Assembly: GCA_030607815.1 (NCBI GenBank) | Contig: JAUWJG010000016.1 | Span: 1 to 13,585 of the forward strand | DNA length: 13,585 bases | Reading direction: 5' to 3' | Origin: Candidatus Bathyarchaeota archaeon | GTDB lineage: Archaea > Thermoproteota > Bathyarchaeia > RBG-16-48-13 > GCA-020355125 | Shown here: positions 6,294 through 12,607 of the stretch, one piece after another | How the letters are laid out: every line of letters starts with the position of its first letter | Position numbering within the stretch: the stretch's first letter is position 1 | The notes under the pieces: model-generated | Told to the model about the DNA's origin: nothing | Databases searched by the model: none | Seen by the model: only the letters and a program-made list of their open reading frames with translations | Position numbers and translations under genes: made by a program

Positions 6294-6938
6294 TTACAGT
6301 ATATACTTTTACCAACACTCGAAAAAATGGGCTTAAAAACTGGCTTGACGATTCATAAATATGGTTATTACCCAAAAGGTATGGGTGAAATTTCTCTTGT
6401 GGTTCAACCATGTAAAAAACTATCTCCGCTACACCTCCCACAATTTGGAAAAAAAATTCATACGAATGGGCTCTCCGTTTGTACTTTCTTAAAAAATAGA
6501 AAAGTGGCTGATCGACAAGCAAAAGCAGCTACCAAACATCTTAAAGACCATGGCTATGACGTACAAATTAAAGTAGTATATGATTCATCCAACCCCTATC
6601 AGAAAGGTAGCTCTATTGTATTATTTACGCAAACAGATTGTGGAGTACTCTTAGGGACAGACGAAATCGGTGGACTTGGTAAGTCCAGCGAGATTGTTGG
6701 TAATAATGCAGCAAAAAAACTTTTAAAGGAACTAAAAGCTCAAGCCACAGTTGATATAAATCTCGCTGATATGCTTATCCCATACATTGCATTAGCTGAA
6801 GGTAACTCCATATTTTTAACACGTTCAATGACAGAGCATCTATCTACAAACATTTGGCTAACACAAAAACTTCTCAATGTTAATTTTCAAATTAAAAAGA
6901 GTGGAAAACTTTATCGGATTGAGAAACGCCCCTCCTAG
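6294..6938 (+). CDS. rtcA: RNA 3'-terminal phosphate cyclase, C-terminal part, in frame after the TAA
   Basis: This stretch continues RtcA in the same frame: the helix LQYILLPTLEKMG, then GYYPKGMGE (a family signature), the insert domain, GTDEIGGLGKSSE, and the C-terminal block TEHLSTNIWLTQKLLNV. The His encoded at 6837-6839 corresponds to the catalytic His that becomes adenylated (His309 in E. coli RtcA), at position 314 of the full frame. If translated separately, the first usable start would be ATG at 6327, which drops the helix after the stop and has no visible Shine-Dalgarno, so independent translation is unconvincing. Apart from the stop and the eroded N-terminal loop there is no frameshift or further stop. 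It ends TAG. Either a readthrough product or a recent pseudogene is possible. Confidence 0.75.
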   Translation, partial: LQYILLPTLEKMGLKTGLTIHKYGYYPKGMGEISLVVQPCKKLSPLHLPQFGKKIHTNGLSVCTFLKNRKVADRQAKAATKHLKDHGYDVQIKVVYDSSNPYQKGSSIVLFTQTDCGVLLGTDEIGGLGKSSEIVGNNAAKKLLKELKAQATVDINLADMLIPYIALAEGNSIFLTRSMTEHLSTNIWLTQKLLNVNFQIKKSGKLYRIEKRPS

Positions 6939-6957
6939 AAAACATTCCCTCTTTGAG

Positions 6958-6979
6958 AAAAAGCTCATGCACTCTTTTT
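6958..6979 (+). terminator. Small stem-loop ending in T5 after rtcA
   Basis: AAAAAG (6958-6963) pairs with CTTTTT (6974-6979) around a 10-nt loop, 20 nt after the rtcA stop, ending in five T. It is a plausible terminator; the AT-only stem is weak. Confidence 0.3.
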
Positions 6980-7085
6980 AGTCAATCTTAATTAGATTAT
7001 ATGTTGACAATACTAGTTTATACTGGTCTTGAAGATGGATAAGAGTACAATAATACTTTAAAGATACTTTTCATTATCCTTTATT

Positions 7086-7144
7086 ATGATAAGCAATGAT
7101 TAAGAACGTTTAAATTTTAAATAATTATGGAAAAGGCTTATCAT
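7086..7144. promoter_or_regulatory. 9-bp inverted repeat in the ubiD upstream region
   Basis: ATGATAAGC (7086-7094) and GCTTATCAT (7136-7144) are perfect inverted repeats 41 nt apart. The right arm ends 38 nt before the ubiD ATG. Related half-sites lie between and beside them (CATTATCC near 7074, AATGATTA near 7095). This could be a regulator binding region or a leader hairpin. Confidence 0.35.
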
Positions 7145-7168
7145 TATTGAATAATAATTTGTACTGAT

Positions 7169-7174
7169 GGAGTG
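7169..7174 (+). promoter_or_regulatory. Shine-Dalgarno of the ubiD-family gene
   Basis: GGAGTG lies 8 nt before ATG at 7183 and supports that start. Confidence 0.6.
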
Positions 7175-7182
7175 TTAACGAT

Positions 7183-8535
7183 ATGGTCGATTTGAGAAAT
7201 TTTTTATCCAAACTAGATCAATCAAAAGAACTTATACGTATTAGTGAACCCCTATCAAAGAAATATGAGATTCCTGCAATATTAAAAAGCGTTGATGCAG
7301 ACTCGGCAGTTTTATTTGAAAAAGTAGACGGTCATAACGTTCCAGTAGTGGGTGGAATATGTGCTACTAGAGAACGAATTTGTAAAGCTTTAAAAATTGA
7401 TGCCACAAATTTGTATCCTCACTTACTAGCCGCTATTCGAAATCCTCTTCGATCGAAGATATGTGAAGATGGACCCGTTAAAGAAGTACAAGAAAAACCA
7501 ATACTCAGTAAGATTCCCATATTAACCCATTATGAGCGAGACCCCGGACCTTACCTCACAGCCGCCATAGTTTCAGCTCGTAGCCCAGATGGAACCATAG
7601 AAAACGTTTCTATCCACCGTATGCAAGTTCTGGATAATACTCATCTCGCGATAAGAATTGTTCCACGACATCTTTACAAATTATGCCAGATAACCCGGGA
7701 GACTAAAAATAAATTAGATATAAGCATCTCAATAGGTCTCAATCCAACAATATTATTAGCTGCGTCATCTTCAGCCCCATTTGGAGTTAGTGAATTTGAT
7801 ATAGCTAACACTTTGATGAATGGAAAACTCAATTTAATTAAGTGCGATCATGTGGATGCTTATGCCCCTGCAGATGCCGAGTTAATATTGGAAGGTAGGA
7901 TTCTTTTAGATGAGGAAACCCTGGAAGGACCTTTTGTAGATGTTACTTCTACTTACGATATTCAGAGAAAACAACCAATAATTGAAGTGGTGGGCGTTAT
8001 GAGACGAGAGAAGTACATATATCAAGCCCTACTTCCTGCTGGTTCAGAACATCGTTTACTTATGGGTATGCCCCAAGAAGTTAGAATATGGGAATACTCG
8101 AAAAACATTGTTCCATCGATTAAAGCCGTCAATATGACTCTAGGCGGTTGTGGTTGGCTTCATTGCGTTGTAAGTTTTAAAAAGTTTAGAGAAGGAGATG
8201 GAAAAAACGTTTTGATGGCAATCTTCGCTGCGAATCCAAGCATCAAACACGCTACTGTTGTCGACTCGGATATTGATGTTTACAATATAAACGAGGTGGA
8301 ATGGGCAATAGCTACACGGTTTAGAGGCGATAGAGATCTCTTGATCGTTCCTAATGTTCGTGTTTCTAGTTTAGACCCAACCGCCGATCAAGAACTTGAG
8401 TTAGGTTGTAAAGTTGGTGTAGATGCTACAAAAACCCTTTCCAAACACAAGGATCTATTTGAAAGAGCGAAGATCCCGAGAAATACCAAAGTAGATCGCG
8501 TGTTGAAGAGCATAGCTCAGAATAATTATGCGTAA
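7183..8535 (+). CDS. UbiD-family decarboxylase, candidate trans-anhydromevalonate 5-phosphate decarboxylase
   Basis: The 450-residue protein belongs to the UbiD family, enzymes that use prenylated FMN to remove or add CO2 on unsaturated acids. Family landmarks: VGGICATRERI at 56-66, NVSIHRMQVLD at 141-151 with Arg146, AELILEGRI at 232-240, and EGPFVDVTSTYD at 248-259. Arg146, Glu248 and Asp253 fit the catalytic Arg-Glu-Asp/Glu triad. Archaea that use the modified mevalonate pathway decarboxylate trans-anhydromevalonate 5-phosphate with a UbiD homologue of about this length; with no ubiquinone context here, that isoprenoid role is the best guess, by inference. Aromatic-acid decarboxylation is the main alternative. 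The flavin prenyltransferase (UbiX) and the aconitase-X-type dehydratase partners are not in the window. The gene stands alone, ends TAA, and is convergent with pyrG. Confidence 0.85.
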   Translation: MVDLRNFLSKLDQSKELIRISEPLSKKYEIPAILKSVDADSAVLFEKVDGHNVPVVGGICATRERICKALKIDATNLYPHLLAAIRNPLRSKICEDGPVKEVQEKPILSKIPILTHYERDPGPYLTAAIVSARSPDGTIENVSIHRMQVLDNTHLAIRIVPRHLYKLCQITRETKNKLDISISIGLNPTILLAASSSAPFGVSEFDIANTLMNGKLNLIKCDHVDAYAPADAELILEGRILLDEETLEGPFVDVTSTYDIQRKQPIIEVVGVMRREKYIYQALLPAGSEHRLLMGMPQEVRIWEYSKNIVPSIKAVNMTLGGCGWLHCVVSFKKFREGDGKNVLMAIFAANPSIKHATVVDSDIDVYNINEVEWAIATRFRGDRDLLIVPNVRVSSLDPTADQELELGCKVGVDATKTLSKHKDLFERAKIPRNTKVDRVLKSIAQNNYA

Positions 8536-8592
8536 CAGTCTTACTATTGTCCCTTTTAGAATAATTTACCGGAGAACAATTTAGTTATCAAC

Positions 8593-8641
8593 CTCTCAAT
8601 ATTTGTTTTTCACAGTAATGGTTTAAAAAATAACTTGAGAG
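8593..8641. terminator. Possible bidirectional terminator between ubiD and pyrG
   Basis: CTCTCAA (8593-8599) and TTGAGAG (8635-8641) are inverted repeats around T-rich and A-rich sequence, placed between two converging genes where each strand needs a terminator. The loop is long (35 nt), so support is modest. Confidence 0.3.
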
Positions 8642-8682
8642 AAAAAATAAAACTTCAATGTATAATCTTGTATGGAAGGAAA

Positions 8683-10326
8683 TTATTTAATAGATGCTCT
8701 TATGAATCCGTTGAATAATGGATTAGGTTTTAATGGTCGTGATGTGAATTCTGGATGTGCTTGAGTTCCAATAAAGAATTTATGTTTATGCTCTGGCAGT
8801 TCACCGATTTGCATAATTTTTTCATCTTTTTCTGATTCTCCTGAGAATATGAAGCCATGGGTTTCGAGTTCATCAATATATTTTGGGTTTATTTCGTATC
8901 TGTGACGAAAACGTTCAATAACGCGATCGTTACCATAAAGTCTCCAAGCAAGCGTATTCTTTTTAATTCTTATTACCTGAGCCCCTAAACGCATAGTTGC
9001 ACCATATTTTGATTGTTTTATTAACTCTTTTTGCCAGGGTAGAAAATCAACAACTGGTATTTTTGTTTCACTATCTACTTCAGTCGTATTTGCATCTTCT
9101 AAACCACAAACATTTCTTGCATACTCAACTACCGCAAGTTGAAAACCGAAACATAATCCCAAGAACGGGATCTTCTTTATGCGGGCGTATTTGATCGCTA
9201 AAATTTTTCCTTCAACTCCTCCAGATCCGAAACCTCCAGGTACAATAATCCCGTCAACACTGTCCAAGATTTTTAAATTTTTTTCTTTTTCTTCAAAATC
9301 CTTTGCGTCAATCCACATCATTTTAGGTTGAACATCATTTGCACCTGCAGCATGCTTAATTGCCTCAATAACCGAAATATAAGAATCACGTAATTTGTAT
9401 TTACCCACATCGAAGTATTTACCCACTATTCCAATTTTCACTTCTTTTGTTGCACTGTTCATTTTTTCTACAAACTTTCTCCAATCAGATAAATCAGATT
9501 TTTTTGTTTTAAGAGCAAGTTTCTTTAAAATTTTATCACCAATCTTTTGTTCGTCTAACTTCAATGGGATCTCGTAAATATTTTCTACATCCGGATTCGC
9601 GATTATATCTTCACTATTTACGCTACAGAAAAGAGCAACCTTCTCTCTTCTCGGTGCATCTATTTCCTGCTCAGATCTACAAATTATAAAATCCGGTTGA
9701 ATACCCAACCCTTGTAAAGCTTTGACTGAGTGTTGAGTCGGTTTTGTCTTCATCTCTCCAATAGATCCTAATACCGGAAGATAACTTACATGTACAAATA
9801 GAACGCGCCGCCCCTCATACTTCATCTGTCTAGCTGCTTCAAGAAAAAGAACATTTTCATAATCTCCAACGGTTCCACCTATTTCAATTAATATAAAATC
9901 GATGTCTTCTTTTTCTACTAATGTAATAATTCTTCTTTTAATTTCATCAGTTATGTGTGGGATTGGCTGTACTGTTTTTCCAAGATAACTACCCGCACGT
10001 TCTCGCATGATAACCTCATAATAAACTTGACCTGTTGTAATGTTGTGGTTTTTACTTAACTTTTCTCCGAGAAATCGTTCATAATGACCTAAATCTTGGT
10101 CAATCTCTCCCCCATCCTCTGTTACCCATACTTCACCATGTTCTGTTGGCCTCAAAGTACCTGCATCAAAATTTATATACGGATCAATTTTTATAGCTGT
10201 TACCTTGAATCCTTTAGATTTTAGAATACGCCCTATAGACGCAGTGGTGATGCCCTTACCTAAACCACTAAGCACGCCACCAGAAATAAAAATATAATTC
10301 GGCTTATTTTTTGAATACACTTGCAT
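8683..10326 (-). CDS. pyrG: CTP synthase
   Basis: The 547-residue product makes CTP from UTP, ATP and glutamine. It has both standard domains. The N-terminal synthetase domain shows SGGVLSGLGKG at 15-25, KIDPYINFDAGT at 46-57, EHGEVWVTEDGGE at 62-74 and LGHYERF at 79-85. The C-terminal glutaminase domain begins near 295 and carries PGGFGSGGVEGK at 363-374, the nucleophile Cys392 in GLCFGFQ, and His524/Glu526 in AHPEF. GATMRLGAQ near 442-450 is also typical. Length matches the family, with no defect. It starts at ATG 10326 and ends TAA. It lies 119 nt downstream of the SAM synthetase gene on the same strand, so co-transcription is possible. CTP synthases are normally feedback-regulated by CTP; no site-specific regulation is visible in the DNA. 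Confidence 0.96.
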   Translation of the reverse strand: MQVYSKNKPNYIFISGGVLSGLGKGITTASIGRILKSKGFKVTAIKIDPYINFDAGTLRPTEHGEVWVTEDGGEIDQDLGHYERFLGEKLSKNHNITTGQVYYEVIMRERAGSYLGKTVQPIPHITDEIKRRIITLVEKEDIDFILIEIGGTVGDYENVLFLEAARQMKYEGRRVLFVHVSYLPVLGSIGEMKTKPTQHSVKALQGLGIQPDFIICRSEQEIDAPRREKVALFCSVNSEDIIANPDVENIYEIPLKLDEQKIGDKILKKLALKTKKSDLSDWRKFVEKMNSATKEVKIGIVGKYFDVGKYKLRDSYISVIEAIKHAAGANDVQPKMMWIDAKDFEEKEKNLKILDSVDGIIVPGGFGSGGVEGKILAIKYARIKKIPFLGLCFGFQLAVVEYARNVCGLEDANTTEVDSETKIPVVDFLPWQKELIKQSKYGATMRLGAQVIRIKKNTLAWRLYGNDRVIERFRHRYEINPKYIDELETHGFIFSGESEKDEKIMQIGELPEHKHKFFIGTQAHPEFTSRPLKPNPLFNGFIRASIK

Positions 10327-10445
10327 GCTAATATATATTCACATGAAAGATAAAAGCTTACTTCCACAGTATTGATCTCAATGTTTCTAGTAAAGAAAAA
10401 AGAAACCGAACCGGTAAGTTAAGGACAGAGAAAAAGGGGATTCTT

Positions 10446-11660
10446 CTAAAATAACTTGACTTTACCTTCTATTATGGCATTAGTCACCTGCTTAATCTTA
10501 GCCAACTCTTCATCTACGATACTTTTTACGTCATTATTGATCATTTTTAAAGAACTTCCTTTTTCTAAGATCAGTTGAGCATCTGCAACCAAAGGGTAAT
10601 CTATCGGTTTCCCTATTTGGCTCAAAATCTTTACGTAGATCTCCTGTATCCCCATGACTTCCTTATAGACTTTATTTGCAATTAGCTCAGCAAGAACATT
10701 GTAAATCTTTCCAACATGATTAACTGGGTTCTTTCCAGCCGCCGCCTCAAGAGACATGGGTCTACCGGGAGTGATCAAACCATTGGCACGGTTTCCCCTA
10801 CCTGTATTACCATCATCTCCCTGTTCAGCCGATGTCCCTGTTACAGTAAGATATACAACATTTCTTTCTGGTACATCAGCTGTATTAACAAAAACATCAA
10901 TAGGATACTTCGTTATTCCAACTCCAAAGTTTGCAACGCGATCTTTTATCTCTTCTTTTATTGAGAGATAATGCTCAAGATTAGGTGTTAAACTACTAAT
11001 CTGCGGTGCTGAAATAGTCAAATCTATGTGTTTATCTTTACGAAGCGCCATAACTTTAATATCTTCACCAATTCCTGGAAGTTCCTTTTTAATTCGATCA
11101 GAATTCAAATACATTTCAGTCTCAAAAACAAGTCTCTCCGTTTGGCTTAAAGGAGCATAACCTACACCGAACGACGTATCATTAGATAACGGCATTACTT
11201 CACTTGAATCAAAGGTGGTAACCAAATCAACTGAGCCACGTCTAATCATATAGTTACAGATTACATGTTGATCTCTGTTAAGAAAACGAAAGTTTTTTTC
11301 AAGAAAACCATTCATTGCTTTTAGAACGATACTTCCGATAGGAATAGGTATGATTTTCCCATCTTCTAAAACTTCTATGATCGCTCTACCCGCAACAATA
11401 ATTTGAATCGGCTCACAAACTTCCCCTCCACCAAAAAACGGGTTCGCTCTACCACCTACGACAAGCGACTTATCAACATTGTGATGAAATATTACGCCAA
11501 AGTTTTTCTTATAATATTTACATAAGGCCACGGAAACGACTTCAGACATTGAATCTGCAATATAATCCGGATGTCCCCGCCCCTTCCTCTCAATAATTTC
11601 AATAACCCGCTCCTCTATTGGTGTCTGAGTAATTCTTTGAATAGTTATATTTCTTTCCAT
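10446..11660 (-). CDS. mat: Archaeal S-adenosylmethionine synthetase
   Basis: The 404-residue protein makes S-adenosylmethionine from methionine and ATP. It belongs to the archaeal family, which is highly diverged from bacterial and eukaryotic MetK. Conserved blocks: ERKGRGHPDYIADSMSE at 24-40, FHHNVDKS at 58-65, GGRANPFFGGGEV at 69-81, GTSAEQGDDGNTGRGNRANG at 275-294, and TPGRPMSLEAAAGKNPVNHVG from 297. Length is normal. The start is ATG at 11660, with GGAG about 10 nt upstream; the stop is TAG. It lies between nrdD and pyrG on the same strand. The product is the co-substrate of the radical-SAM activase that class III ribonucleotide reductase requires, although the roughly 270-nt gap with its own TATA-like box suggests a separate promoter. 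Confidence 0.95.
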   Translation of the reverse strand: MERNITIQRITQTPIEERVIEIIERKGRGHPDYIADSMSEVVSVALCKYYKKNFGVIFHHNVDKSLVVGGRANPFFGGGEVCEPIQIIVAGRAIIEVLEDGKIIPIPIGSIVLKAMNGFLEKNFRFLNRDQHVICNYMIRRGSVDLVTTFDSSEVMPLSNDTSFGVGYAPLSQTERLVFETEMYLNSDRIKKELPGIGEDIKVMALRKDKHIDLTISAPQISSLTPNLEHYLSIKEEIKDRVANFGVGITKYPIDVFVNTADVPERNVVYLTVTGTSAEQGDDGNTGRGNRANGLITPGRPMSLEAAAGKNPVNHVGKIYNVLAELIANKVYKEVMGIQEIYVKILSQIGKPIDYPLVADAQLILEKGSSLKMINNDVKSIVDEELAKIKQVTNAIIEGKVKLF

Positions 11661-11699
11661 CCTCGTCTAACTCCGTTTTGTACAGCGCCTCTCATACAA

Positions 11700-11708
11700 T
11701 TATATAAA
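11700..11708 (-). promoter_or_regulatory. Candidate TATA box of the SAM synthetase gene
   Basis: On the minus strand TTTATATAA lies about 40 nt before the ATG at 11660. A start site about 25 nt downstream would give a leader of roughly 15-25 nt that includes the GGAG Shine-Dalgarno. Motif and spacing are both typical. Confidence 0.45.
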
Positions 11709-11785
11709 TTTTTTATATTTAATACAACTTAAAAATTACTTATAGTCTTATTAAAAATCAAATTAATTACCATTTTATTCTCTGG

Positions 11786-11856
11786 AGTAACTTTCACTCT
11801 TGTTACTAGAAAAATAAACAAAACGAGTAATGGTGTCTAATTTACTTCTTTCACTC
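11786..11856. repeat. Small repeats in the nrdD-SAM synthetase gap
   Basis: AGTAAC (11786-11791) and GTTACT (11802-11807) form a short hairpin with a 10-nt loop. CTTTCACTC occurs at 11791-11799 and again at 11848-11856. The gap of about 270 nt shows no credible gene. These elements may belong to the nrdD 3' end or to SAM synthetase regulation; evidence is weak. Confidence 0.3.
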
Positions 11857-11929
11857 GGAATATTCTATATTTATCAAATCTACATTATATGTTTTAGATT
11901 TAGCCACCAGATCTTACCCACTTCTTTTC

Positions 11930-12604
11930 TTAAACATTAACTGTTATTTCTTTCTTAATTCTCTCAACCACGTTATATCTATGTCTGTTAGCAAGTTCCT
12001 TTTTCTTTCCAGCGTTCCAACCACTGATTTCCTGATAATAACCTGTCACGCGACTCCAATGCTCTAATAATCCATGCTCTGCACCACAATTTGAACATTT
12101 ATCAAGAAGACCAAAGTGAGTTCTCTTACAGGCCTTACAGATGGTCATGTCCTTAGTGTAAGCGAAGTAACCTGTAAGTGTTTTTGTTGCTATATGTTTC
12201 GTTAATTTCCATAAAGCTTCCGCATTTGGGTAAGCTTCACCAAGGAAAACGTGCATGATTGTTCCACCACTAAATAATGGATGAAAACTAGATTCTACTA
12301 ATATCCGTTCACCTAAAGAAATACCTGCTGCCACATTTACGTGAGATGAATTTGTATAATATATTGAGCGCATATCATTCTCTATTTTACTAGGATCTCC
12401 CTGAAATATCGCTCGAGATCCATATCTATTTAGATCTATTTGTGCTAGTCGAGTAGCGCATGATTCAGCTGGTGATTGGACTAAACCAAAGGAAGAACCC
12501 GTTTCCTTCGCGTACTCATCCACAACTTCCCTCATATATCCTATAACCTTAAGGCCAAATCTCCATGCATCAGAGCTTTCATGAACCTCATCCCCCACAT
12601 GAAT
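11930..12604 (-). CDS. nrdD: Anaerobic ribonucleoside-triphosphate reductase, C-terminal part with the glycyl-radical site, in frame after a TAA
   Basis: This is the C-terminal third of a class III ribonucleotide reductase, which reduces NTPs to dNTPs by glycyl-radical chemistry in anaerobic cells. Counting from the in-frame GTG at 12598: GDEVHESSDAWRFGLKVI opens the piece; GLVQSPAESCATRLA near 38-52 and NSSHVNVAAG near 83-92 are barrel segments; Cys154, Cys157, Cys168 and Cys171 form the C-terminal zinc site; RVTGYYQEISGWN carries the radical Gly186 (12041-12043). All these features are intact. The piece follows the stop at 12605-12607 by two codons (Ile-His) in the same frame. GTG 12598 could start separate translation, but I see no convincing Shine-Dalgarno. 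It ends TAA; no nrdG activase is seen downstream in the window. Confidence 0.85.
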   Translation of the reverse strand: MHVGDEVHESSDAWRFGLKVIGYMREVVDEYAKETGSSFGLVQSPAESCATRLAQIDLNRYGSRAIFQGDPSKIENDMRSIYYTNSSHVNVAAGISLGERILVESSFHPLFSGGTIMHVFLGEAYPNAEALWKLTKHIATKTLTGYFAYTKDMTICKACKRTHFGLLDKCSNCGAEHGLLEHWSRVTGYYQEISGWNAGKKKELANRHRYNVVERIKKEITVNV

Positions 12605-12607
12605 TTA
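12605..12607 (-). other. In-frame TAA interrupting nrdD
   Basis: On the minus strand the frame reads GMVGLNETL, TAA, IHVGDEVHES. Typical archaeal homologues run through this point without a gap (GLNE-x-x-(Q/K)-x-H-x-G-x-x-x-HES, from memory), so the stop occupies the place of one ordinary residue. CAA or AAA to TAA is a single substitution. There is no frame change on either side. Confidence 0.85.

Noticed and set aside
6240..6330. Frameshift or intron splitting rtcA
   Set aside because: The two halves are in the same frame and abut with no extra sequence; only one codon is a stop. The same holds for nrdD.
10716..10971. Plus-strand frames opposite the SAM synthetase gene
   Set aside because: They lie antisense to a strongly conserved gene, have no family resemblance and no ribosome-binding site; they are shadows of its codon pattern.
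11860..11929. Short minus-strand peptide gene after nrdD
   Set aside because: A GTG frame of about 18 codons exists, but it is too short, shows no recognisable similarity and overlaps nothing that supports it.
6291..12607. Selenocysteine or pyrrolysine at the interruptions
   Set aside because: Those use TGA and TAG; both interruptions are TAA, and the homologous residues are ordinary (aromatic in RtcA, probably Gln or Lys in NrdD).
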